Assembly: GCA_019636675.1 (NCBI GenBank)
Contig: JAHBXC010000002.1
Location: 62,001-126,000, forward strand
Reading direction: 5' to 3'
DNA: 64,000 bases
Source: Phycisphaeraceae bacterium
GTDB lineage: Bacteria; Planctomycetota; Phycisphaerae; Phycisphaerales; UBA1924
Under the pieces are notes generated by a model. It was not told where the DNA came from and searched no databases. It saw only the letters and a program-made list of their open reading frames with translations. Within the stretch, counting starts at the first letter, position 1. Every line of letters begins with the position of its first letter. This document shows, piece after piece, positions 16,785-25,889 of this stretch. Both the position numbers and the translations under genes were made by a program.

Positions 16785-18149
16785 ATGGCCACTCAGGCTG
16801 CAGGCATGAGCATCGCGTCGGAACTGAGAGAGAAGATCGACACCAACCGCGCGGTCGTGGGGATCGTCGGGCTCGGGTATGTCGGGCTGCCGCTGGCGCA
16901 CGCGCTCCACGAGGGCGGGCTGCCGGTGATCGGGTTCGACATCGACCGTACGAAGATCGAGATGCTCGCGAGGGGCGAGAACTACCTGAAGCACCTTGGC
17001 GCGGAGATGACGACGACGCTGTCGACCAGCGATCGTTTCGACGCGACCGAGGACTTTTCGCGCCTGGGCGAGTGCGACGTCGTGATCGTGTGCGTGCCGA
17101 CGCCGCTGGGGCGTCATCGCGAGCCGGACCTGAGTTATGTGATCGATTCCGCGAAGGCGATCGGGCGCACGCTTCGCAAGGGACAGCTGATCTCGCTCGA
17201 ATCGACGACGTATCCCCGGACGACGCGCGACGAGTTCGTCCCAGCGATGCTCGAGGCGGCGGGCGAGCGCGGCGCGCACCTGCAGAGCGGGCGCGACTTC
17301 TTCGTGGCGTTCAGCCCCGAGCGCGAGGACCCGGGACGCAAGGACCACAACACGCAGTCGATCCCCAAACTCGTGGGCGGGCTGGACGAGCAGTCGACGG
17401 CTCTGGCGGCGGCGATGTACCGCAAGGGCGTGAAGCAGGTCGTCGAGGTGAGCAGCGCCGAGGTCGCGGAGGCGGCCAAACTGCTGGAGAACATCTTCCG
17501 CGCGGTGAACATCGCGATGGTCAACGAGATGAAGGTGATCCTGGGCGCGATGGACATCGATGTGTGGGAGGTGATCCGTGCCGCGAGCACGAAGCCCTTC
17601 GGGTTCATGCCGTTTTACCCGGGCCCGGGCCTGGGCGGGCACTGCATCCCGATCGACCCGTTCTACCTGACCTGGAAGGCCAAGGAGGTCGGACGCCCGA
17701 CGAAGTTCATCGAGCTGGCGGGCGAGGTGAACACCGATATGCCGCGATGGGTCGTCGAGCAGGTGGGGCTGGCGCTGAACCAGCGGAACAAGTCGGTCCG
17801 GGGGTCGAAGGTGCTGGTGCTGGGGCTGGCGTACAAGCCGGATGTCGACGACTCGCGCGAGAGCCCGGCGTTCGAGCTGATCGAGCACCTGCTGGACCTT
17901 GGCGCGTCGGTGGATTACTCCGATCCGCACATCCCGGTGGCCCCGAAGGTGCGCAAGCACGACCTCCAGATGCGCAGCGTCGATCTGACGGCGCAGAACC
18001 TGAAGAAGTACGACTGCGTGCTCGTGGCGACGCACCACGCGGCGTTCGACTGGTCGGTGGTCGCGAAGCACGCGGCGCTGGTGGTCGACACGCGCGACGC
18101 GCTGCGCGCGTTCGAGGGCGAGATGGGGGATCGGCTGGTGAGGGCGTGA
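16785..18149 (+). CDS. UDP-N-acetylglucosamine/UDP-sugar 6-dehydrogenase (WbpA/TviB-like)
   Basis: A 454-residue nucleotide-sugar dehydrogenase. The NAD-binding GLGYVGLPLAHAL lies at about residues 25-37. CVPTPLGRHREPDLSYV, SLESTTYPRTTRDEF, AEAAKLLENIFRAVNIAMVNE and the catalytic block GGHCIPIDPFYLTWKAKE, with its active-site Cys, follow. The C-terminal UDP-binding domain has LVLGLAYKPDVDDSRESPAFELI. The His-Cys block with PIDPFYL and the ESTTYPGTT-like segment match the WbpA/WecC group, which oxidises UDP-HexNAc to the uronic acid. It supplies an acidic sugar to the polymer. The ATG at 16785 is used; 16806 is an in-frame alternative. Confidence 0.9.
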   Translation: MATQAAGMSIASELREKIDTNRAVVGIVGLGYVGLPLAHALHEGGLPVIGFDIDRTKIEMLARGENYLKHLGAEMTTTLSTSDRFDATEDFSRLGECDVVIVCVPTPLGRHREPDLSYVIDSAKAIGRTLRKGQLISLESTTYPRTTRDEFVPAMLEAAGERGAHLQSGRDFFVAFSPEREDPGRKDHNTQSIPKLVGGLDEQSTALAAAMYRKGVKQVVEVSSAEVAEAAKLLENIFRAVNIAMVNEMKVILGAMDIDVWEVIRAASTKPFGFMPFYPGPGLGGHCIPIDPFYLTWKAKEVGRPTKFIELAGEVNTDMPRWVVEQVGLALNQRNKSVRGSKVLVLGLAYKPDVDDSRESPAFELIEHLLDLGASVDYSDPHIPVAPKVRKHDLQMRSVDLTAQNLKKYDCVLVATHHAAFDWSVVAKHAALVVDTRDALRAFEGEMGDRLVRA

Positions 18150-19048
18150 GCATTCGTTTCACGCTGGCGAAGGCCCTGACGAAGCCCAAAGTGTTCCGGT
18201 TCTGGGAGCGCCTTGGGTTGCACGTCACGCCTGTGCACTTTTATCAACCGATCCCTGACACGCGAGAACTCGGCGACGACCTCTGGGGCCAAGGGCGACG
18301 CACGGAGGGTTTGACCGTGGATCTGGACGCGATGGGCGCGCTCGCGGAGGGCTTCCGCGAGGCGTACGCCGATGAGTATGACCGGTTTCCGGTCGAAGAG
18401 CGTGGGTCCGGGGGGGGATACTTCCTCTCGAACAAGCGGTTCGAGACCGTCGACGCCGAGGTGTGCTATTCATTCGTGCGATCGCGTAAGCCGCGCAGGA
18501 TCATTGAGGTCGGGTCGGGCTTCTCGACGCTGATCATGCTCTCGGCGCTGGATCGCAATGCGTCGGAGGGTCGGCCGGGGTCGCTGACGACCATTGACCC
18601 GTACCCTTTCGAGCGTGTTCGCAACCTGCGTCGCGCGGACTTCGCGATCGTTGACTTGCCCGTGCAGCGCGTCGAACTCGAGCGGTTTGAGGAGTTGGAA
18701 GCCGGAGACGTTCTCTTTATTGACTCATCGCATGTCGCGTGCATAGGGAGCGATGTGACCTTCGAGATTCTGGATGTGCTGCCGCGTATGAAGCCCGGCG
18801 TGCTAGTGCACGTGCACGACATCTTCTTGCCGCGCGAGTATCCCAGACGCTGGGTCATGCAATGGCATCGATTCTGGAACGAGCAATACATGCTCCAGGC
18901 GTTTCTCGCCTTTAACTCCGCTTTCCGAGTCGTTTTTGCCAATCACTGGATGCATGTCGATCGCCCGGAGACGCTGCGGCGTTGTTTCGCATCGTACAAG
19001 GGCGAGGGCGACGCCCCCGGCAGTATCTGGATCGAGCGGACCGCGTAA
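18146..19048 (+). CDS. Class I SAM-dependent methyltransferase
   Basis: The 300-residue protein has a SAM-binding motif I, RRIIEVGSGFSTLIMLSAL, near residue 115. TIDPYPFERVRNL and an acidic motif VLFIDSSHVACIGSD follow, the layout of the Methyltransf_24 group often found in polysaccharide loci. It probably O-methylates a sugar. The GTG at 18146 overlaps the dehydrogenase stop by four bases. The next gene begins after 25 bases, the first visible loosening of gene packing in the locus. The target is unknown. Confidence 0.8.
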   Translation: MSIRFTLAKALTKPKVFRFWERLGLHVTPVHFYQPIPDTRELGDDLWGQGRRTEGLTVDLDAMGALAEGFREAYADEYDRFPVEERGSGGGYFLSNKRFETVDAEVCYSFVRSRKPRRIIEVGSGFSTLIMLSALDRNASEGRPGSLTTIDPYPFERVRNLRRADFAIVDLPVQRVELERFEELEAGDVLFIDSSHVACIGSDVTFEILDVLPRMKPGVLVHVHDIFLPREYPRRWVMQWHRFWNEQYMLQAFLAFNSAFRVVFANHWMHVDRPETLRRCFASYKGEGDAPGSIWIERTA

Positions 19049-19073
19049 GCGAGTCGAAGGAAATACCCGACGC

Positions 19074-19583
19074 ATGAACCATTCCACCCGTGCAGTCCGC
19101 AAGCCGCAGTCTTCGATCGAGTCGCCAGCTCGCTCATACACGTTGGCAATCGAGACAGGCGAACCTCTATTCCTCCCCGCGTCCTACTTCTGCGACGATC
19201 GCGGCTGGTCTGTGATGAACCAGCTGCAGGGCGTGATGTCGGCGAAGGGGCAGATCAACTACTCGGTGCAGCATCCCGGCGTGATCAAGGCGTGGCACAG
19301 GCACGCGAAGCAGACCGATTTCTGGATGTGCCTGCGCGGGCACATCAAGGTGGGCGTGTACCGGGAAGGGGCTGACTTCGCGTGGCTGCAGGTGCTGGGC
19401 GAGAAATGCCCGGGCGTGCTGATCATCCCCCCGACGCTGTGGCACGGCGCCGCGACGATCGGCGCCGAACCGGCCGGGTTGCTGTACTATGTCACCGAGT
19501 CGTACGACGCGAAGAACCCCGACGAGGAGCGCCGTGCGCACGACAGCGTCCCGGGCTTTCCCTGGGCGACGCGTCACGGCTGA
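19074..19583 (+). CDS. RmlC-like cupin (dTDP-sugar 3,5-epimerase related)
   Basis: A 169-residue cupin. The block GVIKAWHRHAKQTDFWMCLRGHIKVG aligns by pattern (read in pieces) with the GxLRGLHxQ ... KLVxVxxGxVxDV core of dTDP-4-dehydrorhamnose 3,5-epimerases. IPPTLWHGAATIG and TESYDAKNPDEERRAHDS match the later iPxgfaHGf and Tyr-containing segments. The usual GLHYQ is replaced by AWHRH, so activity as a true RmlC is uncertain and a sugar 3,4-ketoisomerase-like role is possible. RmlA, RmlB and RmlD are encoded elsewhere in the window, and this is the only RmlC candidate. Gaps of 25 and 45 bases flank it. Confidence 0.65.
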   Translation: MNHSTRAVRKPQSSIESPARSYTLAIETGEPLFLPASYFCDDRGWSVMNQLQGVMSAKGQINYSVQHPGVIKAWHRHAKQTDFWMCLRGHIKVGVYREGADFAWLQVLGEKCPGVLIIPPTLWHGAATIGAEPAGLLYYVTESYDAKNPDEERRAHDSVPGFPWATRHG

Positions 19584-19628
19584 GACGGGCTGGCGCCGCG
19601 TGTCAGCGTCAGCGTCGGCGAGCGATCG

Positions 19629-20609
19629 ATGACCACGACCGAACGAGAGACTCCGAGCGACTCGACGCGTCGCGGCGCGCAGGTGAGCGTCTGCGTGCTG
19701 CTGGCAGGCGGTCTGCGCCCGTCGCCGCTGGTCTTGTCGACGGGGCGGAATGTTCTCGACTTATCGTTCACCGAAACGCGGAGCGTTCTGGACCTGTGGC
19801 TTGCGCGACTCGGCGCGATCGGTGGGTCGGGGGCTGGAGGGTCGTTCCCGGTCCGGGTGATCTACGGGGGGCAGGCGCCGGCGCCGACCACGCCTCCTCG
19901 GGAGCACTGGGACGAGTTGACTGTCGAGCGTGAGCCGAGCGCCTATCGCGGCCCGGCCGGCGTGCTCCGAGATGTCTGCGAAGGCCTTCCCGGCGACGCG
20001 ACGATCGTGGTGGGGGAGTCTGGGCGGTTCATGACGAGTGATCTGTCCGAGTTCGTGCGCGAGCATGCGAGGCGGGATTCGTGGATCACCGTGGGGGTCA
20101 ACCCCGACGGGTCGCCCGGCGGCGTGTTCGCGGTGCGAGGGTCGGCTCTGGAGCTCGTGAACCGGGTGGGATTTATGGATCTCAAGGAGCAGTGGCTGAA
20201 CAAGGCGATCGCGGCCGGAGTACGGGTGATGGCGCATCCTTTGTCCGGCAGGGGGGCGCCCATCCTGAGAACGCGCCTCGATCTGCTTCACGCGGCGAGG
20301 ATCGCGTCGGGTGGGGGCGGGTTCCGCTCCAGCACGGACGCGGTGGTCCGGAATGCGGGCGATCCGCCTGCCGGGGGCGGGTCGGTGGTGTGTGAAGGCG
20401 CAAGAGTTGCGTCTTCGGCGATCGTGCACGATTCGGTGCTTATGCCGGGGTCGGAGGTCGGTGAGCGTGCCCTCGTTGTCCGATCTGTCGTCGCTCCGGG
20501 CGTCCGTGTCGAGCCGGAGGCCGAGTTGATCGATGTAGTAGCAGGTTCCGGTGGGGTACGATCCGATGAGTGGTCGGCCTCGCCGCGGAGGATGCACGCA
20601 GGTCGATGA
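19629..20609 (+). CDS. Degenerate nucleotidyltransferase-like protein with left-handed helix repeats
   Basis: I do not recognise this 326-residue protein with certainty. Near residue 20 it has VCVLLAGGLRPSPL, reminiscent of the LAGGxGTRLxPLT motif of sugar-1-phosphate nucleotidyltransferases but without the GxGTR core. The middle segment reads like the NTP-transferase fold (TIVVGESGRFM, WITVGVNPDGSPGGVFAVRG). The C-terminus has hexapeptide-like repeats (ARVASSAIVHDSVLMPGSEV, then ERALVVRSVVAPGVRV). It may be an inactive or regulatory relative. Its ATGA overlap with the exosortase gene ties it to that unit. The N-terminal half of the protein at 24446 has a comparable layout. Confidence 0.55.
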   Translation: MTTTERETPSDSTRRGAQVSVCVLLAGGLRPSPLVLSTGRNVLDLSFTETRSVLDLWLARLGAIGGSGAGGSFPVRVIYGGQAPAPTTPPREHWDELTVEREPSAYRGPAGVLRDVCEGLPGDATIVVGESGRFMTSDLSEFVREHARRDSWITVGVNPDGSPGGVFAVRGSALELVNRVGFMDLKEQWLNKAIAAGVRVMAHPLSGRGAPILRTRLDLLHAARIASGGGGFRSSTDAVVRNAGDPPAGGGSVVCEGARVASSAIVHDSVLMPGSEVGERALVVRSVVAPGVRVEPEAELIDVVAGSGGVRSDEWSASPRRMHAGR

Positions 20610-21472
20610 TCCAGAAACGTTCATGGCGATTCTCGGACGGGGTGCTCTGGGCTGCGCTCAGTGCGCTCGCTGTGATCGCGTGCTGGCCGATCTGGCAGGA
20701 CATCGCCCGCGCGGCTCTGAACGACGATGAGGCGAGCCACATTCTCCTCGCGCCCGTGGTCGTCGTGTGGCTCGCGTGGGTTCGGCGCGGGCGCGCGAGG
20801 TTCGTGAAGCCCGAGTGGAACCTGCTGGGTCCGGCGGTGATCCTGGTGGGATGGGGGCTGGCTGTGTTCGGGTTCCGGAGCGGGACGCAGATCGCGGAGC
20901 ATTCCGGCGCGATCGTGATGTTCTTCGGGGCCGGTCTGAGCGTGATCGGTCCTCGGACGGCGATGAAGTTCGCGCCGGCGTTTGGCGCGCTGGCGTTCCT
21001 GCTGCCCGTGCCGGGGCGTGTGCGTCATCGCATCGCGATGCCGCTGCAGGAGGCGAGCGCATGGATCAGCGAGCAGACGCTGCTGCTGTTCGGGGCGCCG
21101 ATCGAGCGTTTGGGGAACATCCTGCGGATCAACGAGAATGACGTTGCGGTCGCCGAGGCGTGCAACGGGATGCGCATGGTCGCGGCGCTCGCGCTGATCT
21201 CGTACGCGTTTGTGTTCTCGACCCCGATGCGTCTGTGGGTGCGCATCCTGATCCTGTCGCTCAGCCCGCTGGTGGCGCTGGTGGTCAACGTGCTGCGCCT
21301 GATCCCGACGACGCTGATGTACGGGTATTCGACCCAGGACGCGGCCGAGATTTTCCACGACGTGAGCGGCTGGGCCATGCTCGCGGTCGCGCTGGGCATG
21401 CTCTGGGTCTTCCTGGCCACGCTCCGCTGGCTGGAGGCGCCCATCGAGCCCTATTCGGCGGCGAAGGGTTGA
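20606..21472 (+). CDS. Exosortase (membrane transpeptidase for PEP-CTERM-type proteins)
   Basis: A 288-residue polytopic membrane protein with about eight helices. The three exosortase catalytic landmarks are present: Cys186 in VAEACNGMRMV, Arg231 in NVLRLIPTT and His251 in IFHDVSGW. Exosortases cleave the C-terminal sorting signal of secreted proteins and are linked genetically to EPS production. The gene overlaps the upstream degenerate nucleotidyltransferase (ATGA), and EpsI follows after five bases. The ten proteins with PxP-helix-Arg tails at 31-43 kb are its probable substrates. The start at 20606 is preferred because longer readings run into the preceding gene. Confidence 0.92.
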   Translation: MIQKRSWRFSDGVLWAALSALAVIACWPIWQDIARAALNDDEASHILLAPVVVVWLAWVRRGRARFVKPEWNLLGPAVILVGWGLAVFGFRSGTQIAEHSGAIVMFFGAGLSVIGPRTAMKFAPAFGALAFLLPVPGRVRHRIAMPLQEASAWISEQTLLLFGAPIERLGNILRINENDVAVAEACNGMRMVAALALISYAFVFSTPMRLWVRILILSLSPLVALVVNVLRLIPTTLMYGYSTQDAAEIFHDVSGWAMLAVALGMLWVFLATLRWLEAPIEPYSAAKG

Positions 21473-21477
21473 TCGTC

Positions 21478-22173
21478 ATGCGACTTTTTCAGCGACTCAA
21501 TTCGTTCGGACCTTTCGTCGCTTTCGGCCTGCTCGTGGCCATCGCGCTCTTCAAGGGCTTCGTGCCCGCGAAGACAGCAGGCGTCGACGAGTACTTCGAG
21601 GCGGTGCGCATCTCGATGGAGCGCATCCCGTACCGCATCGGGAGCTGGGTTGGACGCGACGGGGTTCCCTCGGAAGCGGCCCAGCGTCTGCTGAAACCGA
21701 ACAAGATCATGCATCGGGACTACATCGACCCGGCCACCGGCGCGCGGGTCGGGCTGCTCGTGGTTCACTGCGGCGACGTTCGCGACATGCTGGGGCACTG
21801 GCCCCCGAACTGCTACCCCGCCAACGGCTGGGTCGAGCAGGGACGCGAGGACGCGACCTTCATGATGGGCGGGCTCACGATGCCGGCGAAGGACTACTCG
21901 TTCGTGCGAGGGGCCGACTCGCTCACGAGGACCCACCAGCGAATCTTCAATTTCTTCGTGCTCCCGGAGAGCGATCGCGACATCGTCGCCAATATGGACG
22001 AGGTCACGCGCGCGTCGCAGCGTCGGTTGGCTGCGGGTCTGGGCGCGGCCCAGGTGCAGATCCTCACGCCACAGAGCATGACAGACGCGGAACGAGCGGC
22101 GGTCGTCGAGCAGTTCATCCGCGCCATCGAGCCCACGATCCAGACCATTGCCCAGGGAGTGAGCCGTGACTGA
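21478..22173 (+). CDS. epsI: Exosortase-associated EpsI family protein
   Basis: A 231-residue protein with an N-terminal membrane anchor (about residues 12-28) and an extracytoplasmic domain. It carries the EpsI signature around VHCGDVRDMLGHWPPNCYPA and NGW. EpsI domains occur as C-terminal fusions to exosortases or as separate neighbours, as here, five bases downstream of the exosortase. The molecular role is not established; an accessory in EPS-linked sorting is assumed from co-occurrence. Its last eight bases overlap the start of the Wzc-like gene. Confidence 0.87.
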   Translation: MRLFQRLNSFGPFVAFGLLVAIALFKGFVPAKTAGVDEYFEAVRISMERIPYRIGSWVGRDGVPSEAAQRLLKPNKIMHRDYIDPATGARVGLLVVHCGDVRDMLGHWPPNCYPANGWVEQGREDATFMMGGLTMPAKDYSFVRGADSLTRTHQRIFNFFVLPESDRDIVANMDEVTRASQRRLAAGLGAAQVQILTPQSMTDAERAAVVEQFIRAIEPTIQTIAQGVSRD

Positions 22174-24442
22174 CCTTCCCCCGCCCCGCAACGAGTACCT
22201 CCTCGAGGGGTCGACGGCCGAGCAGGCGCCGCCCAAGCCCGAGAACCCGCTGCTGTTCATCCACAGGCGGATGCGCGGCAGGTACAAGTACGCGGTCCCG
22301 CTGGCCCTCGTGCTGGCGGTGACGGGCAGCGTTGTTGGGTACTTCCTGACCAAACCAAAGTTTGAGTCGGTGGGCTTGGTGAACATACAGCCGGCCCAGG
22401 ACCGCGTGCTCTTTCAGACGGAGCAGAACACGGTCCCGCCGATGTTCGACGCGTTCGTCTCTGCGCAGGGCGAGTTCCTGAGAAGCAGCCGCGTGTTGCA
22501 ACGCGCGGCGGAGGACCCGCAGCTGCGCGCGGCCGGCGGCAGGCCCGGCCGGCAGGGCATCATCGATCTGCAGTCTTCGATCAGCGTCAGGCGCGCACGC
22601 GGTGGGCAGCTGATCTCGGTGTCTGCGGCGAACGACAGCCCCCAAGTCGCCCAAGCGATGGTCAACGCGGTGCTGCGTGCGTACGACGAGCTCTACGGCG
22701 AGGTGGCGGCGACGCAGGACACGGCGCGAGAGACGCTCGTCCAGGATCTCGTGAACCGCTACGCGAACTCGCTCGAGGGCTACCGCGAAGACGAGGCGCG
22801 CATCGCGCAGGTCCACGGCGGCCTCGAGAGTCTGCAGCGGAACAAGGCGGCCAAGGAGCAGCAGCTCGAGTTCTTCTCCCGCCAGCTCGACAGTCTCGAC
22901 GTCGTGATCCAGATGCGCGAGCAGGGGGGCATCGTCACGACGGAAGCCAGCGTCGACGAGGCGCTCATGCAGGATCCCGAAGTGATCAACATGCAGCTCG
23001 CGACGACCGACTCGGTGATGGCGGAGTTCCTGTCGCGCCGAAGGGCGATGAGCACCGAGCGTGCGCGACTCGGTCAGACCCTCGGGCCAATGCACCGGGA
23101 TATGCGCCGGATGAACGACGCGATCACGGCTATCGAGCAGCAGATCAACGACCGGCGCGAGATTCTACTCAGCGCGGGCCCGCAGGGGACCGGCGGCGAC
23201 GAGATGTCGCTCCTCACGCTCGTCCCCAGCCAGATGTCGCTGGCCCAGGCGCGGCGCGCGAGAGAGTTCTACCTCGCGATGCAGCAGGAGGCCTCTCGCG
23301 AGCTGACCGACTTCAACACGCGTGTCAGCAATCTGATGCGCATCCGCGAGCAACAGGAGGAGGTCCGCTCCAATCTGCTCAGCGCGCGACAGCGCCTCGA
23401 GGCGCTGCGCGTCGAGAAGCAGGCGGGGCGCACCGGGCGCGTGAACATCGCGCAGCAGGGCGACCTGCCTCTCAAGCCGAGCACGGACCGGCGTATCGCG
23501 TTGGCGGCGATGGGCGCGATGGGCGGTTTCGGCGCCGGGTTCGCGGTCGTGTTCCTGCTGACTTTCCTGGATCGCAGCTTCCGCTTCACGGACGAGGTGG
23601 AGAAGCTGGGCTTCGAGGCGCCGCTGCTGGGCGCCCTGCCGGAGCTCGGCAGCGCCGATCCGGAGCAGGAAGAGGTCGCGGCGCTCAGCGTGCATCACCT
23701 GCGCAACATGGTGATGCTGCACCCGCCTCCGGAGAACCCCGACCCGGTGATCTACACGGTGACAAGCGCCGGCGCCGGCGACGGGAAGACCAGTCTCACG
23801 CTCTCGCTGGGCATGTCGTTCGCCGCGTCTGGGATGAAGACGCTGCTGCTGGACTCGGACCTTCTGGGTCGCGGCCTCACGCGCTCGCTCCAGATGGAGG
23901 GCGTCACCGGCCTGGCGGAGGCGCTGGAGAACGACTCGCTGGACGCGGCGGTGCACGAGACGAGCTTCGCGAACCTGTGGGCGACGCCCGCCGGGCGCGA
24001 CGGCGCGATCGAGCCCGAGCGTCTGAATAAGCGCGATCTGGCGCGACTGATCGCCGAAGCGCGCGAGCGTTTCGAGATTGTGCTCGTGGACACGGGCCCG
24101 CTGCTCGGCTCGCTCGAGGCGAATCTGGTGGCCGGGCTCTCGGACTGCGTGGTGCTCGTGGTCTCGCGCGGGCAGGACAGCAAGCTGGTCAACGCCTGCA
24201 TCCAGCGGCTTCGCCGGATCGGCGTCCACTGCGCCGGCGTCGTGTTCAATCGGGCCGAGGTCCAGGACTTCGAACGGAGTTTCGCGGCCGGCAGCGTGTC
24301 GAGCGTTCGCTCGGTGCGCTCTCGTCGCCCCGACGACGCGTCTACGGGCGGGAGCGGGAGCGGGGGCGCGGACGCTGGTCTGCTGAGGGCGCTCTCCTCG
24401 AGCGCGGAGGACGAGGATTCGACGCGACGCGCGTCGGTCTGA
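22166..24442 (+). CDS. Wzc-like chain-length determinant with fused BY-kinase domain
   Basis: This 758-residue protein has a Wzz domain flanked by membrane helices: the first at about residues 50-70 and the second at about 445-470, after a long coiled-coil periplasmic region. A cytoplasmic P-loop domain follows, with Walker A SAGAGDGKTSLTLSLG (about 533-548), A' LLLDSDLLGRGLTRSL and Walker B IVLVDTGPLLG. It would control polymer length and export with the Wzy polymerase. The tail (from about residue 710) is rich in Ser, Arg, Gly and Asp but has no tyrosine cluster, unlike Wzc or CpsD kinases. Autophosphorylation on tail tyrosines therefore looks absent. GTG start. Confidence 0.88.
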   Translation: MTDLPPPRNEYLLEGSTAEQAPPKPENPLLFIHRRMRGRYKYAVPLALVLAVTGSVVGYFLTKPKFESVGLVNIQPAQDRVLFQTEQNTVPPMFDAFVSAQGEFLRSSRVLQRAAEDPQLRAAGGRPGRQGIIDLQSSISVRRARGGQLISVSAANDSPQVAQAMVNAVLRAYDELYGEVAATQDTARETLVQDLVNRYANSLEGYREDEARIAQVHGGLESLQRNKAAKEQQLEFFSRQLDSLDVVIQMREQGGIVTTEASVDEALMQDPEVINMQLATTDSVMAEFLSRRRAMSTERARLGQTLGPMHRDMRRMNDAITAIEQQINDRREILLSAGPQGTGGDEMSLLTLVPSQMSLAQARRAREFYLAMQQEASRELTDFNTRVSNLMRIREQQEEVRSNLLSARQRLEALRVEKQAGRTGRVNIAQQGDLPLKPSTDRRIALAAMGAMGGFGAGFAVVFLLTFLDRSFRFTDEVEKLGFEAPLLGALPELGSADPEQEEVAALSVHHLRNMVMLHPPPENPDPVIYTVTSAGAGDGKTSLTLSLGMSFAASGMKTLLLDSDLLGRGLTRSLQMEGVTGLAEALENDSLDAAVHETSFANLWATPAGRDGAIEPERLNKRDLARLIAEARERFEIVLVDTGPLLGSLEANLVAGLSDCVVLVVSRGQDSKLVNACIQRLRRIGVHCAGVVFNRAEVQDFERSFAAGSVSSVRSVRSRRPDDASTGGSGSGGADAGLLRALSSSAEDEDSTRRASV

Positions 24443-24445
24443 GCG

Positions 24446-25885
24446 ATGTCCAGCGTGGGTGTCAGCAAGGGAGGGCTCTCGTCTCGCGCGATCGCGAGCG
24501 AAGGGATCGGCACGCTCTGGGGCGCCGATCTGCTCGCGCTGCACGATCGCTGGTGGGCGATGCGCGGCGTGCAGGTGGTGCGCTGCGCGGGTCGGTCGCC
24601 CGATCCCTCGCCGAAAGGACCCCGGGTCTTTCTGCTGCTCAACGCCCACGATCTGGTGCGATTCGACGCGGGCCCTGCGCTCAAGCGGATGACCTGGCTC
24701 GGGACGAAGGCGGTGCGCGTGCGCCTGGTCGATCGTGACGAGCGCTCGTACTCCGAGCGTGTGCGCACGGATCGCGAGGGGCAGTTCCTGGGTGTGTCAC
24801 GCGTGTATCACTCCGCGACGCGCGCCACCACCCGCGCGGCGCTCACCGGCGACATCGCGCTGGCGCGCGTGTGGAGATCGGCCCCGGACCGCTATCTCGG
24901 ATGGGCGGCGGTCAGCGAGCGGCTCGGGCCGGAGGGCGCGGCGCCGGCGGTGGCTCCCTCGCTGATCCTAGACGCGAGGAGCGAGGAGCAGCGCACGGTG
25001 TACGCCCGGGTGCTGCTGCGCGACTGGGCGACGCCCGGGTACGCGTTCGAGGGCGTCTACGAGTTCAAGCGCGGCGTGTGGATCCACGAGAGCGTCGAGG
25101 TTCCTCCGGATGCGCGCCTGGTCGGGCCGCTGTGGATCGGGGCCGGGACGCGGATCGCGCCGGGGCAGACGCTCGTCGGGCCGGGGATGGTGAGGGACGA
25201 CGCGTCTGCTTCGCCTGCGCTGGGTGAAGTCGACTGGGCGGAGGCGATCTCGCGCGGGACGCTGGCCCGCACTCCCCGGGGTTTCACCTGGAAACGACGG
25301 AGCGTGAAGCGTCTGTTCGATATAGTTTTCAGTGTTTGTGTGCTGGCGGCGACTGCTCCGCTGTATCCGTTGATTATGCTGGCGATCTTCATCGAGGACG
25401 GGTGGCCTCCGTTCTTTGCGCACCGGAGGCAGACCCTGCGCGGGCGGGAGTTCCCGTGCATGAAGTTCCGGACCATGCGCAAGAACGCGGAGTCGCTCAA
25501 GCTCGAGCTTTCGAAGATGAATCAGGCGGACGGTCCCCAGTTCTTCATCCAGAACGACCCGCGCGTGCTGCGGGTGGGGAAGGTGCTGCGCAAGTTCCAG
25601 CTCGACGAGCTGCCGCAGTTCATCAACGTGCTGCTCGGGCACATGAGCGTGGTGGGGCCTCGCCCGAGCCCGGACGGGGAGAACCAGTTCTGCCCGGCGT
25701 GGCGTGAGGCGCGTCTGAGCGTTCGCCCGGGGGTGACGGGGCTGTGGCAGGTGCGCCGGACGCGCCTGCCCGAGACGGACTTCCAGGAGTGGATCCGCTA
25801 CGACCTGGAGTACGTGCAGAAGCAGAGTTTTCGATTCGACCTCTGGATCATCTGGACGACGATCCGTCAGATATTGAAGGTGTGA
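24446..25885 (+). CDS. Initiating sugar transferase (bacterial sugar transferase domain) with an unusual N-terminal domain
   Basis: Residues about 285-479 form a PF02397-type phosphoglycosyl transferase: [21 protein letters not shown] (membrane hairpin), [39 protein letters not shown] and [10 protein letters not shown]. Such enzymes place the first sugar-phosphate on undecaprenyl phosphate. The first 280 residues are not the usual CoA-binding-like domain of WcaJ proteins. They read as a degenerate nucleotidyltransferase-like region ending in two hexapeptide repeats ([20 protein letters not shown], then [15 protein letters not shown]), similar in layout to the protein at 19629. It starts three bases after the Wzc stop. 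Confidence 0.85.
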   Translation: MSSVGVSKGGLSSRAIASEGIGTLWGADLLALHDRWWAMRGVQVVRCAGRSPDPSPKGPRVFLLLNAHDLVRFDAGPALKRMTWLGTKAVRVRLVDRDERSYSERVRTDREGQFLGVSRVYHSATRATTRAALTGDIALARVWRSAPDRYLGWAAVSERLGPEGAAPAVAPSLILDARSEEQRTVYARVLLRDWATPGYAFEGVYEFKRGVWIHESVEVPPDARLVGPLWIGAGTRIAPGQTLVGPGMVRDDASASPALGEVDWAEAISRGTLARTPRGFTWKRRSVKRLFDIVFSVCVLAATAPLYPLIMLAIFIEDGWPPFFAHRRQTLRGREFPCMKFRTMRKNAESLKLELSKMNQADGPQFFIQNDPRVLRVGKVLRKFQLDELPQFINVLLGHMSVVGPRPSPDGENQFCPAWREARLSVRPGVTGLWQVRRTRLPETDFQEWIRYDLEYVQKQSFRFDLWIIWTTIRQILKV

Positions 25886-25889
25886 CACG

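Noticed and set aside
17072..19048. A 658-codon open frame fusing part of the dehydrogenase region to the methyltransferase
   Set aside because: Its first third is out of frame with the clear dehydrogenase and is Arg/Gly/Ala-rich nonsense; the methyltransferase starts at the GTG at 18146.
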